Below are positions 34,101-43,028 of a DNA stretch of 64,000 nt, one piece after another (within the stretch, counting starts at the first letter, position 1; the number at the start of each line of letters is the position of its first letter). The DNA is from Halalkalibacter oceani (GTDB lineage: Bacteria > Bacillota > Bacilli > Bacillales > Bacillaceae_D): NCBI RefSeq assembly GCF_023715605.1, contig NZ_JAMBOL010000007.1, positions 62,001-126,000 on the forward strand. The letters run 5' to 3'. Both the position numbers and the translations under genes were made by a program. The notes beneath the pieces were generated by a model, which saw only the letters and a list, made by a program, of their open reading frames with translations, ran no database searches and was not told where the DNA came from.

Positions 34101-34505
34101 ATAACCGCTCCATTTCTTGAAAGGCTGAAGTAATCGCTTGAAAATACTCTTGGATGATTTTAGTGAAAACCGTCTCAAACGCTTGCTCATCATAAGGATG
34201 AGAAAGAATATTTCTACTCTCAAGCATTTGCATCCAAACCGTTCCATTATCAATCATTTCGTATTGGAACGCTTTTTTTATGACATCTCTTGGAAAGCGG
34301 GCTTTTTCACCCTGAGCTTCCAAATAGTCTTTTAATGTTTTCCAGGATAGCTCAAACGTGTATTCAAAACGTTGAATGATTCCCTCTTTTTCCAGTTTGC
34401 TTAAGGATTTCTGACGGTTAACTCTACCACTTCCTTGAATTGTAAATAAGCCTTTTGAAGGTTTTAAAACCGTTGTTTCCATCTTTTTTCGTTCGGATGT
34501 ACCAT
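34087..34505 (-). pseudogene. Broken HI0074/HepT-like nucleotidyltransferase-binding protein
   Basis: The true N-terminus begins at ATG 34505 (MVHPNEKRWKQRF) after GGAGGAA, hits an in-frame TAA at codon 14, continues NLQKAYLQFKEVVELTVRNP and then shifts frame near 34401-34410 into LSKLEKEGIIQRFEYTFELS and the rest of the family pattern (ESRNILSHPYDEQ). The intact-looking 131-codon frame from 34482 has an aberrant N-terminus for this reason. Both partners of the pair are therefore inactive. Confidence 0.8.
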
Positions 34506-34581
34506 TTCATTTCCTCCTCACTTATGTTTAATATAGCACCGATAAACGTTCATTGCTCTTACATTAAGCAGGAAGTGCCCT

Positions 34582-35439
34582 TCATCCCCCCAATAAAGAC
34601 AGCTTTAGTTTCTCCATCCGTCGTTTGTCGGAAATCAGCTCTACTTCTGTAATGATCCCTTCTTTCAGTTTAAAGCTAAGAATGTACAGCAATGTTTTGT
34701 TTCGTGCAGCCATCAAGCCGAGCTTTCCATCGACAAGGATAAACTGAGCGGGCTGCGCCTTTCCTGCTACTTCTTTTGCTAAACGCTCCGCTCCTTTTAC
34801 GACTTTCACCTCTCCGCCGCGGTCATCCCGCAGTACTACTTCCGGATCCAGTAAAGAAAGCAATGTGCTGAAGTCACCGGCATAAGCCGCAGTGAGAAAC
34901 GCTTCCAGCGTGTCCCGCTCTGTTCTATGTGCCACTGTCTGCCCTTTTTTTCCGTGAACTTTCCGTCGCGCCCGGCTCGCTAACTGCCTGGCAGCGGACT
35001 CCGACTTCCCGATAATCGAAGCAATCTCTGTAAAGGGAACAGCAAAAACATCATGCAAAACAAACGCCAGCCGTTCAGCAGGCTTCAATTGTTGCAGGAC
35101 GATTGCCAGCGCCTCCTCCACAGCATCGGCCAGCAACACTTCCCGCTCCGGCTCCATGTAGCGATCGCTGCTCATCTCATCGAACATTTCCTCCTCCGAC
35201 ACCTCCAGCCCTGCTCTTCGGCTCCGCAGCATATCCAAACCGATGCGGGAAACGACCGTTGTCAGCCATCCTTTCACATTTTCAATCCCGGTCAGCTCCA
35301 CCCTTTGCAGACGAAACCATGCTTCCTGAACGGCGTCCTCCGCTTCTTCGGCTGAGCCCAGCAAGCGGTACGCGACTGCTTTTAAATGATTTCTATGTAA
35401 TTGAAATTGTTCCGCCTTTTGTTCCGTTTCTTCTGTCAT
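34582..35439 (-). CDS. sigJ: ECF41-type RNA polymerase sigma factor SigJ
   Basis: About 285 residues. Region 2 (HRNHLKAVAYRLLGSAEEAE, then DAVQEAWFRLQ) and region 4 (KPAERLAFVLHDVFAVPFTE, then SESAARQLASRARRKV) are followed by a C-terminal SnoaL-like domain (FLTAAYAGDFSTLLSLLDPE, then VVLRDDRGGEVK), as in ECF41 sigma factors. The C-terminal domain modulates activity in place of an anti-sigma factor. ATG 35439 has AAAGGA 9 nt upstream; ATG 35448 is an alternative. It is divergent from a carboxymuconolactone decarboxylase gene, the standard ECF41 partner, and both have ECF41-type promoters. Confidence 0.93.
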   Translation of the reverse strand: MTEETEQKAEQFQLHRNHLKAVAYRLLGSAEEAEDAVQEAWFRLQRVELTGIENVKGWLTTVVSRIGLDMLRSRRAGLEVSEEEMFDEMSSDRYMEPEREVLLADAVEEALAIVLQQLKPAERLAFVLHDVFAVPFTEIASIIGKSESAARQLASRARRKVHGKKGQTVAHRTERDTLEAFLTAAYAGDFSTLLSLLDPEVVLRDDRGGEVKVVKGAERLAKEVAGKAQPAQFILVDGKLGLMAARNKTLLYILSFKLKEGIITEVELISDKRRMEKLKLSLLGG

Positions 35440-35477
35440 TTCGTTCATTCCTTTTGTTTTCCTTCTTTATAGAGTAA

Positions 35478-35504
35478 GACGAAAAGAAGCGCACGGTTGT
35501 GACA
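35478..35504 (-). promoter_or_regulatory. ECF41-type promoter of sigJ
   Basis: On the minus strand TGTCACA (35504-35498), 16-nt spacer, CGTC (35481-35478). This matches the known ECF41 motif and implies autoregulation. Confidence 0.75.
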
Positions 35505-35521
35505 CCGTATTTCTTATTTTT

Positions 35522-35548
35522 TGTCACATCCGATCAAGCCGATACGTC
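35522..35548 (+). promoter_or_regulatory. ECF41-type promoter of the carboxymuconolactone decarboxylase gene
   Basis: TGTCACA (35522-35528), 16-nt spacer, CGTC (35545-35548). It is identical in both boxes and in spacing to the divergent sigJ promoter. Confidence 0.8.
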
Positions 35549-35605
35549 ATCGTAGTAGAGGAGCCAATCATGCTCTTCATAAATATTTTTAAAAGGAGCT
35601 ATGTT

Positions 35606-36076
35606 ATGAAACCACGAATGAAAAGTCCGCTTGAAGTTATTCCGAATGTAAACGAAGCATTGCAAGGCTTAGGAAAGGCGTTATTCACTTCCGCAGCAGA
35701 AACAGACATCCCGCGTCAAATCCTTTTTCTATGCTATCTCCGCGCGAGTCAAATTAATGGAGACAGCGTGTGCGTGCAGCTCCATGCCACTAATGCGAAA
35801 AATGAAGACGCCTCTCCTGAAAAAGTGTTAGCTGTCGCAGCCTGGAGAGAAACGCCATTTTTTTCAGAAGCTGAGCGTGCCGCTTTGGCACTTGTCGAAG
35901 CAGTCACCCGCCTAAGCGACCAAAGCAACCCCGTTACTGAGGAGACGTATCTTGAAGCCGCCCGGCATTATGAGGAAAAAGCGTTAGCAACGCTTATTGC
36001 CGGAATCGCTACAGTGAATTTGTTTAACCGCCTAAATGTCGCGACAAGACAAATCGTGCAGGGACCGCAAACATAA
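35606..36076 (+). CDS. Carboxymuconolactone decarboxylase (AhpD-like) protein, one redox Cys missing
   Basis: 156 residues, ECF41-associated. The pattern LFLCYLRASQINGDSVCVQL then HATNAKN aligns with the CMD/AhpD active site, where relatives have NGC-x-x-C-x-x-H. Here the first Cys is Asp (GDSVC), so a disulfide-based peroxidase role is unlikely. The later segment VLAVAAWRETPFFSEAERAA and ALATLIAGIATVNLFNRLNV are normal. AAGGAG lies upstream of the ATG at 35606, rejecting the longer frame from 35570. It is expressed from an ECF41 promoter. Confidence 0.9.
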   Translation: MKPRMKSPLEVIPNVNEALQGLGKALFTSAAETDIPRQILFLCYLRASQINGDSVCVQLHATNAKNEDASPEKVLAVAAWRETPFFSEAERAALALVEAVTRLSDQSNPVTEETYLEAARHYEEKALATLIAGIATVNLFNRLNVATRQIVQGPQT

Positions 36077-36116
36077 ATAGGTAATGGCACGAGCCTTCCT
36101 ATTTTAAAAAGCAAAG

Positions 36117-36160
36117 AGCTGTCTCAAAGGAAAATTGCTCCCCCTTTGAAGACAGCTTTT
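36117..36160 (+). terminator. Terminator of the CMD gene
   Basis: AGCTGTCTCAAAGG pairs with CCTTTGAAGACAGCT, followed by TTTTCCTCT. Confidence 0.75.
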
Positions 36161-36372
36161 CCTCTGAATGGACCACTTCCTCCCAGACAACCGGAGAATT
36201 TTTTCCTTCACGGAGTAACAGGCCTACATCTCCATCGAAGCAATGATCACATTGCCCACCCTTTCCCCCCTCCAGCTTACACCAAGTATAGTTGCGCCAG
36301 TCTCCCTTCCATTATAATAAAAACACCACGACTGCCATACGGGCAGAGAGGCGAGCCGGAAGCCGCTAAAAA

Positions 36373-36418
36373 AGCCGAAAGGGAGAATCCATATAAGAGA
36401 TGGATATCCTTTTCGGCT
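36373..36418 (-). terminator. Terminator of the LRR-SLH gene
   Basis: AGCCGAAA/TTTCGGCT and ATCCAT/ATGGAT stems; on the minus strand followed by TTTTTTAGC. A sequence-related hairpin lies at 42624-42671. The interval 36161-36372 holds no gene I can support. Confidence 0.8.
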
Positions 36419-36443
36419 CCTTGCCAGTGATCTAAAAATCGGT

Positions 36444-39400
36444 TTATTGCCCTCTTGCCGCTGTTTCGATGTCAGCGTACGCCCAATGGGTGACCGGCAC
36501 ATCGGCGAAGCTCGGGTTCGTACTTACGTCAGCAGCCTCCCGCGCAAAAAGGCGGTTTAACACAGTAACGGCCTGGGCCCTCGTTAATGGTGCCGCTGGG
36601 CGAAAAGAGTTGTCTCCAAACCCTTCCATCAATCCCCATTGGCTGATCGCATCGATCTCTTCCTTGGCCCAATGGTTTTGGGACACATCCTCGTAAAGAA
36701 TGACCGTACCTTCTCCCTTATCTGGGCAACAATCCTCCCTTTGCTCGTGCATCCAGCGGTAGGCGATAACCGCCATCTGAGCCCGGGTGATTTCTTCTTC
36801 AGGCCGGAACTGCCTATCTTCATATCCGTTCATGATGCCGTTCCGCTGGACTACAGAAATTTCATGGTAGGCCCAGTGCTCGTCGGAAATGTCAACAAAC
36901 CAGCCTTCTCTCTCGTCTTCCTCGCTCCCGAGATAACGGCCGAGCATAGTCGCCATTTGTTCTCTGGTTACTGATTCATTAGGACGGAATGTTCCATCGG
37001 GATAGCCTTCAATGTAAGGAGGAATTGGCTCTCCTTCTTCTTCCCTAAGGTAGTTGGCCCATCCTTCCAAGGACAACGGAGTGAAGGTACTGAACTTCTC
37101 TACTTGAAAAGTAACTCCTTCCTCTCCCGCCGTTCCTGGATATGAAATGAACTCGACCGGTACAAGCACTTGCTCCTCATCACTATGCTCGATAAATACG
37201 ACGATGTCCTCACGATTTTCCGTGTCCAGTTCCGGTAGCGGAATCGTCAGGTCGACGCTACGTCCTTGGACATTGGTTGTCACCATCACCGGCCAGGTAA
37301 GAATGTCCACTTTCGGATCGTCAAGACCGAGCCGGAGAGCTGCTTCCTGTGCTTGCTCACTGATGGCTTCGTGATCAACTTCCTCTCGGACCGGCTCCAA
37401 CTCCAAGGATAAGTCTTCACTGACATCCCCCATGGAAGAGACTGGCAAGAACAGACCCAAGTAGGAGGTAAGGATATCCACGTTCACATTCGCTTCCTCT
37501 AGTAGCACCGCTGCTTCTTTCTCAATCGTGATCATCATCCGGGACACGTCTTCCTCCTCGGGCCAAAAGAGCCGGAGAGTATCAGGAACGTCGTCTCGAT
37601 CCAAAAAGAAAGTAACAAAGGACTCTGTTATGACCAATTCTTCTGTCACGGCTCCGTTCGACCCTGTCGTCCGAATCAGGACTAACACTTCCTCCTCTAT
37701 TCCTTCCACCACGACAGGAATCTCTTCCTCCGTGGCAGAACTTGGCGGACGCGGCGAAGGACTTGGAGCTCCCCCTCCGCCACCGCCTCCACCGGAAGCA
37801 CGCGCAGCAGTCGTCGCTGTCACGGTAGAGGCTCCACTCTCACCGGAGTCATTCACCGCTTTCAGGCTGTACTCGTACGTTGTCTCCGGTGTTAAGCCAG
37901 TATCTTCATACACCATTTCCTCGCCACGGTAAATCTCGTCTCCATCACGTGTTAGCACATACTCTTCGGCATAGGCGACATTTTCCCAACTCACCTGAAT
38001 CGACGTAGTTGAAGTGCTGTCAACCTCTAACACAGGCGTATCCGGGACAGGCGGCTTGACATTCACTGTCACTGTTTCTGTCGCCGCGCCTCCGTATTCC
38101 GTGGTGGCTGTGGCCTGTACCGTCAACGTTCCCACGGTTCCCGTGTCGAGTTCCAACGTATCATCGGACCCTGCCGTTATCCCGTCAACCGTCCATTCCA
38201 CCCCTTCAATCTCAAAATGACTATGGGAGGACTCGAGCCTCAATGAAGCCGAGGCACCCAAAACCACATCAATCGGTGCGTCAACCACTTCGTCAGCATA
38301 AAAAATCGTGACTTCAGGAGCTGAGTCAAAAGCGACAAAACGATGATCGTGCTCAGCAGCATAAGATTGCGTCGTCGAATCCGCGTGCCCAATCAGTGTC
38401 AAATCAGCCGCGTTATCCTCAAACACGTCGTTGCCGAACGCAACATCAAGATTGTGAATGATCACCTCTGTCAGGTTGTTATTCCTAAAGGCAAAAGCCA
38501 CTATCTCCGTCACATTGTCTGGGATGATCACCTCCGTCAGATCGTTATTCTGAAAGGCAGTGCTCCCAATTGTCTCCACACCGGTGCCCAGCTCCACCTC
38601 TGTCAGGCTGTTATTCGCAAAGGCACCAGACCCTATCTCCGTCACATTGTCTGGGATGATCACGTCCGTCAGAGCGTTAAACGCAAAGGCAGAGTTCCCA
38701 ATTGTCTGCACACCGGTGCCCAGCTCCACCTCTGTCAGGGGGTTAGTCACAAAGGCGCCAGACCCTATAACCACCACGCTGTCTGGGATGATCACCTCTG
38801 TCAGATTGTTATTCTGAAAGGCAGAGTCCCCAATCGTCTCCACACCGGCGCCCAACACCACCTCTGTCAGGCTGTTATTCCAAAAAGCGCCAGTCCCTAT
38901 CTCCGTCACATTGTCTGGAATGATCACCTCTGTCAGATTGTTATTCTGAAAGGCAGAGTCCCCAATCACCTCCACACCGGTGCCCAACACCACCTCTGTC
39001 AGGTTATTACCCTGAAAGGCAGAGCTCCCTATAACCACCACGCTGTCTGGAATGGTCACCTCTGTCAGATTGTTATTCTGAAAGGCATAACTCCCAATCG
39101 CAGTGACCGTCCGTCCCCCAATCATTTCCGGAATCACCAGCGACGTCGGCACAGGGCCATAATCGTCTTCGTTCCAGCCGGTGATCGTCAGCGTGTCATC
39201 GGCGTTGATCTCATATTCAAAGCCCAGACCCAAATAAAGAACAATATCCACAAAACGATGCTCGTATTCCGCAGCATACGCTTCCGTCGTCGAGTCTACA
39301 TAACCGATCAACGTCAGATCAGGGTCGTTGTTCGGGAACACATTTCCGGAAAAAAAATCAACCTCGTCGTTATGAATAATGACTGTTCGTAAGTCATTAT

Positions 39401-42400
39401 ATTCAAAAGCGCCGTTGCCAATCGACGTCACACTATCCGGGATTTCCAGGCTAGTGAGGTTGTTATACCCAAAAGCACCGTTGCCAATCGACGTCACACT
39501 ATCTGGAAGATCCAAGGATTCCAGAGCATTCCCCATGAAAGCCTCCGTTCCGATCGTTAGCACATCGTCGCCGAATTCAATTTCCGTAAGACGATTGTCA
39601 TAAAAAGCCCAATGCCCGATGCCTGTCACCCCATCTGGAATGACCACGGACGTCAGCTGGTTCCTAGAAAAAGCCTCGTCGGCAATTCTGTTTAGCCCCG
39701 TCCCAAACACGACCTCAGTGAGCTTATTGTCATGAAAAGCATACGCCCCCATAGTCGTCACACTATCCGGGATCACCAACGTCTCCAGTTCATTCTCCCT
39801 AAAGGCATACTCCCCAATCGTCGTCACACTATCGGGAATGACAATCCTCGTCAGTTCGTTTTGACCAAAAGCCCAGTTCCCAATTGCAGTCACGCCGTCG
39901 GGAATCACCACTTCCTCCAAATTGTTCATCGCAAACACATTGTTCCCGATCACCGCGAGCGTATTCGGAAGCGTTAATTCCTCCAAGCGGTTATCCGTAA
40001 ACGCATAATTCCCAATCGACGTTACCCCATCTGGAAGCGTCAACTCCGTCAGCCTGTTCCCCCAAAACGCATAGTCGCCAATTGTCGTCAGCGTATCCGG
40101 AAGGGACACTTCCGTCAGAGATTTTTCCTCGAAGGCTTCCTCCCCAATCGCAGTGACCGTCCGTCCCTCAATCATCTCCGGAATCACCAGCGACGTCGGC
40201 ACAGGGCCATAATCGGCTTCATTCCATCCAGTGATCGTTAACGTATCATCGGCGTTGATCTCATATTCAAAACTCAGCCCCGAATAAAGCCGAATATCCA
40301 CAAAGCGATACTCATGCTCCGCGGCATACGCCTCCGTCGTCGATCCTCTATAACCGACTAAGGCCAGGTCGTCCGTGTTGTCCGCAAAGATGTTGCCGGA
40401 AGCTGCAAACACCACATCTTCAGGGGAAATGACCACTTGTGTGAGGTCGTTGTTTTGGAAAGCACCGTCGCCAATCTGTGTGACGTTTTCAGGGATGATC
40501 ACCTCGGTGAGAGCATTTCCCGCAAAAGCTTGATTGCCGATGGTCTCCAGATGATCCGGAAGAGCGACTTTCGCCAGAGCATTGCCGAAAAATGACTGGT
40601 TGCCGATGGCTTGCACACCTTCTGGAAGATCGACTGCTATAAGATTATTCCGAAAAAAAACATTCGACTCAATCGACGTAATACCAGCAGGAAGCGTCAC
40701 TTCCGTGAGCAGGTTATCTTGAAAAGACCAACGCCCGATCGTCGTTAGATTGTCCGGGAATGTTACTTCCACCAAGTCATTATTCCGAAAGGCTTCTTCA
40801 CCAATGACTTCCAAATCCTCTGGAAACGCAGCTTCAGACAAACTGTTGTCCCGAAAAGCCCGCGCACCAATCTCCGTTAGATTGTCCGGGAATTCCACAT
40901 CCTCCAAGTCATTATTCCGAAAGGCTTCCTCGCCAATCGTTTCCAACCCCTCGGGAAACTCAATTTCAGTTAAACCGTTATTCTGAAAAGCCCGATCACC
41001 AATCTCCGTAATACGATTAGGAATCGCCACTTCCGTCAGCTCGTTATTGGCAAAAGCTTCAGCACCAATCTCTGTAACACTTGCAGGAATATTCAGCACT
41101 TCCAGCTTGTTTCCCATAAACGCTTGCGACCCGATGACTTCCAACGCTGCCGAAAAAGTCACATCACTTAAAGCGTTATCCGCAAAAGCAGCTTCGGCAA
41201 TCTCCGTGACCTCGTCGGGGATGGTTACATCCGTTAGACTACGATCACGAAAGGCATTCGCCCCAATCGTTGTGACAGTCAAGTCCTCACCGACGCTATC
41301 CGGGATGAACAACGGATCAGGCACGGCGCCATAGACAGCCTCATCCCATCCCGTGATCGTTGCTGTCCCGTCACCGTGGTCGTCATATTGAAAGCCTGAG
41401 CCATCAATGTCGATAAAGTGGTAACCATACCCATCAGCATAAGCCTGTACGGTTGATCCGCCGATCAAGGTCAGCTCAGCAGCATTGTTCGCAAACACAT
41501 TATCTCCGAACGTCACGCTGTCATGACGAATCACCACTTCGCTGAGATCATTTTCTGAGAACGCGTTCCGGCCAATCTCCACAACACTTTCTGGGATCAC
41601 GAGCTCCGTCAGGTTGTTACCCAGAAAAGCATGTGCTCCAATCGTTGTCACGCTATGAGAAATGGTCACCTCCGTAAGCCCTTTACCACGAAAGGCTTCT
41701 TCACCAACTCCCGTCACGGTCAACGTTTCCGCTTCATCAGGGATTGACAACTCAGCCGGTATGATCAATGGATCAGGGACAGGACCAAAACCTGTTTCAT
41801 CCCATCCCGTGATCGTCGCCGTGCCATCTCCGTTCCCTTCATACTCAAAGCCGTAACCCAAATAGTGGGCAATGCTCATGAAAGCATAGCCGTGCTCATC
41901 GGCATAAGCTTCTGTGGTTGATCCCACATCACCGATTAAAGTCAAGTCCGAAGCGTTGCCCTCAAACACACCATCTCCGAACGTCACGCTGTCATTATGC
42001 ACCACTACTGTGCTCAGCTCGTTATTATGAAAAGCCTGATTGCCAATGTCCGTCACGCTTGCCGGAATCGTCACCGTCGTCAAACGATTGTTGGAAAAAG
42101 CACCCATAACAATCCGCTCTACAGAATCTGGTATGCTTACTGCGGTCAATTCCCTTCTATCTAACACTCCGCTGGCAATGATCTTCAGCGGCTGCCCGCC
42201 CAGTTCCGCAGGCAGCTCCAGATCAATGCCCCTCTCACCGAAATAGTTGCTCAGCATCACGTCGCCATCATCATTCACATAATACTGAAAGTCTCCCTCA
42301 ATGTATGGTCCCTCAGTCGCACTCACCATTGTAATGGGCAACATTTGCGCCATTAAGACAAGGATCAAGAGTAGGGAGATCAACCGCCTCTTTTTTCGAG

Positions 42401-42404
42401 TCAT
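36444..42404 (-). CDS. Giant BspA-type leucine-rich-repeat surface protein with C-terminal SLH domains
   Basis: 1986 residues. Signal peptide about 1-30 (RRLISLLLILVLMAQMLP, ending VSA). Residues about 35-1355 are many 23-residue LRR_5/TpLRR units (LTEVTIPDSVTTIGEYAFRE style), grouped into blocks separated by a spacer with DLTLIG, STTEAYA, FEYE and TITGW motifs. An Ig/PKD-like domain (about 1358-1450) and a fibronectin III domain (about 1450-1530) follow, then a poly-Gly/Pro-Ser linker near 1535 and a region of unknown type. Three SLH domains end the protein (about 1793-1986), anchoring it to cell-wall polymer. The ATG at 42404 has GGAG 9 nt upstream. Likely an adhesin or S-layer-associated protein; function inferred. 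Confidence 0.93.
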   Translation of the reverse strand: MTRKKRRLISLLLILVLMAQMLPITMVSATEGPYIEGDFQYYVNDDGDVMLSNYFGERGIDLELPAELGGQPLKIIASGVLDRRELTAVSIPDSVERIVMGAFSNNRLTTVTIPASVTDIGNQAFHNNELSTVVVHNDSVTFGDGVFEGNASDLTLIGDVGSTTEAYADEHGYAFMSIAHYLGYGFEYEGNGDGTATITGWDETGFGPVPDPLIIPAELSIPDEAETLTVTGVGEEAFRGKGLTEVTISHSVTTIGAHAFLGNNLTELVIPESVVEIGRNAFSENDLSEVVIRHDSVTFGDNVFANNAAELTLIGGSTVQAYADGYGYHFIDIDGSGFQYDDHGDGTATITGWDEAVYGAVPDPLFIPDSVGEDLTVTTIGANAFRDRSLTDVTIPDEVTEIAEAAFADNALSDVTFSAALEVIGSQAFMGNKLEVLNIPASVTEIGAEAFANNELTEVAIPNRITEIGDRAFQNNGLTEIEFPEGLETIGEEAFRNNDLEDVEFPDNLTEIGARAFRDNSLSEAAFPEDLEVIGEEAFRNNDLVEVTFPDNLTTIGRWSFQDNLLTEVTLPAGITSIESNVFFRNNLIAVDLPEGVQAIGNQSFFGNALAKVALPDHLETIGNQAFAGNALTEVIIPENVTQIGDGAFQNNDLTQVVISPEDVVFAASGNIFADNTDDLALVGYRGSTTEAYAAEHEYRFVDIRLYSGLSFEYEINADDTLTITGWNEADYGPVPTSLVIPEMIEGRTVTAIGEEAFEEKSLTEVSLPDTLTTIGDYAFWGNRLTELTLPDGVTSIGNYAFTDNRLEELTLPNTLAVIGNNVFAMNNLEEVVIPDGVTAIGNWAFGQNELTRIVIPDSVTTIGEYAFRENELETLVIPDSVTTMGAYAFHDNKLTEVVFGTGLNRIADEAFSRNQLTSVVIPDGVTGIGHWAFYDNRLTEIEFGDDVLTIGTEAFMGNALESLDLPDSVTSIGNGAFGYNNLTSLEIPDSVTSIGNGAFEYNDLRTVIIHNDEVDFFSGNVFPNNDPDLTLIGYVDSTTEAYAAEYEHRFVDIVLYLGLGFEYEINADDTLTITGWNEDDYGPVPTSLVIPEMIGGRTVTAIGSYAFQNNNLTEVTIPDSVVVIGSSAFQGNNLTEVVLGTGVEVIGDSAFQNNNLTEVIIPDNVTEIGTGAFWNNSLTEVVLGAGVETIGDSAFQNNNLTEVIIPDSVVVIGSGAFVTNPLTEVELGTGVQTIGNSAFAFNALTDVIIPDNVTEIGSGAFANNSLTEVELGTGVETIGSTAFQNNDLTEVIIPDNVTEIVAFAFRNNNLTEVIIHNLDVAFGNDVFEDNAADLTLIGHADSTTQSYAAEHDHRFVAFDSAPEVTIFYADEVVDAPIDVVLGASASLRLESSHSHFEIEGVEWTVDGITAGSDDTLELDTGTVGTLTVQATATTEYGGAATETVTVNVKPPVPDTPVLEVDSTSTTSIQVSWENVAYAEEYVLTRDGDEIYRGEEMVYEDTGLTPETTYEYSLKAVNDSGESGASTVTATTAARASGGGGGGGGAPSPSPRPPSSATEEEIPVVVEGIEEEVLVLIRTTGSNGAVTEELVITESFVTFFLDRDDVPDTLRLFWPEEEDVSRMMITIEKEAAVLLEEANVNVDILTSYLGLFLPVSSMGDVSEDLSLELEPVREEVDHEAISEQAQEAALRLGLDDPKVDILTWPVMVTTNVQGRSVDLTIPLPELDTENREDIVVFIEHSDEEQVLVPVEFISYPGTAGEEGVTFQVEKFSTFTPLSLEGWANYLREEEGEPIPPYIEGYPDGTFRPNESVTREQMATMLGRYLGSEEDEREGWFVDISDEHWAYHEISVVQRNGIMNGYEDRQFRPEEEITRAQMAVIAYRWMHEQREDCCPDKGEGTVILYEDVSQNHWAKEEIDAISQWGLMEGFGDNSFRPAAPLTRAQAVTVLNRLFAREAADVSTNPSFADVPVTHWAYADIETAARGQ
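38340..42000 (-). repeat. Tandem 69-bp LRR-coding repeats in blocks
   Basis: The LRR part of the gene is an array of imperfect 69-bp units, most alike at 38500-39060, where sequences such as ACCTCTGTCAG with TTATTC recur at regular spacing. Spacer modules (ending near 41800, 41340, 40190 and 39120) divide it into blocks. The array explains the spurious antisense frames here. Confidence 0.8.
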
Positions 42405-42623
42405 CCATCTTCTCTCCTTTTCTATCAAGCTATCAGTCATTCTATCATTGTAAAAGGAGAAAAATGGTTAAAGCTTCGTTAAAGGATCTTGTATAAGTTT
42501 GAGATGGACAAGCAAGACGGATAGATCGGCCACCTGGCATTTACGACTATTGTTATTCTGGCAACCAGCTAGTTACGGTCTTTCACCACTAGGTGATGCA
42601 TCGCACCAAACGCATGAAAAAAA

Positions 42624-42671
42624 GAGCCAAAAAAGGAATCCATCTTATCATACGGATTCCCTTTCCGGCTC
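42624..42671 (-). terminator. Terminator hairpin preceding the LRR-SLH gene
   Basis: GAGCC/GGCTC and GGAATCC/GGATTCC stems; on the minus strand followed by CTTTTTTTCATG. It is clearly related to the hairpin at 36373-36418 at the other end of the LRR gene. Confidence 0.75.
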
Positions 42672-42672
42672 C

Positions 42673-42838
42673 TTGGCAGTACGGCAAACGGCCTTGCTGT
42701 TTTATTCCACGGGTGCTTCATGTCGACGTATGTTCAATAGCTTATCGGCAATTCTCTTCGTGCCACGAACGAAGCCCCCTCCTCTGCATGAACGGTGGCA
42801 TGGCTGTCTCTAATGTCTGGGAGATTTATTGAGCTCGT
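42673..42838 (-). pseudogene. Decayed 3' end of a former SLH-protein gene
   Basis: DNA next to the hairpin at 42624-42671 resembles the last coding bases of the LRR-SLH gene next to its own terminator. ATGTCGACGTATGTTCAATA near 42720 aligns with ATGTCAGCGTACGCCCAATG at 36471, about 21 of 29 bases in the core. No open frame remains. Confidence 0.45.
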
Positions 42839-42858
42839 ATATCTAAAAAGCGAAAAAA

Positions 42859-42894
42859 CTTGAAACAAAAGGCTGGTTTACCTTTTGTTTCAAG
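42859..42894 (-). terminator. Terminator of the first SLH-GLUG gene
   Basis: CTTGAAACAAAAGG (42859-42872) pairs with CCTTTTGTTTCAAG (42881-42894); on the minus strand followed by TTTTTTCG. Confidence 0.85.
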
Positions 42895-42902
42895 CTCCGA
42901 AG

Positions 42903-42986
42903 CAGTGTGCGAAGCCTGCGCCAGATTTTAACCATTACCAAAACGATTCTTAGGTTAGTACGTTGCACAGAACTGAAACACTGCCA
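42903..42986. repeat. Dispersed 3'-region repeat, copy C
   Basis: 84-bp element from CAGTGTGCGAAGCCTGCGCC to CACTGCCA, related to copy A at 8571-8657 at both ends (AAGCCTGCGCC...TTTTAA and TTGCACAGAACTGA). It lies between the SLH-GLUG stop and its terminator. Confidence 0.65.
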
Positions 42987-43028
42987 TATTTCCCATCAAA
43001 ACCTTAGCCGTAACCCAGTCTCCGTCAT

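Noticed and set aside
36100-36330. Minus-strand open stretch reading WKGDWRNYTWCKLEGGKG
   Set aside because: It begins right after a stop, has no start codon and runs through the CMD terminator.
36224-36502. 92-codon minus-strand frame after the LRR-SLH gene
   Set aside because: It overlaps the end of the LRR-SLH coding region in another frame and spans its terminator; no support as a protein.
38343-39392. Long plus-strand open frame inside the LRR-SLH gene
   Set aside because: It is a shadow of the 69-bp coding repeats; its translation is a repetitive His/Arg-rich string with no start signal, and the minus strand encodes a convincing protein.
38460-41700. Regular repeat spacing that could suggest a CRISPR array
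   Set aside because: The 69-bp period has no unique spacers, is imperfect and keeps a reading frame through all units; it codes for LRRs.
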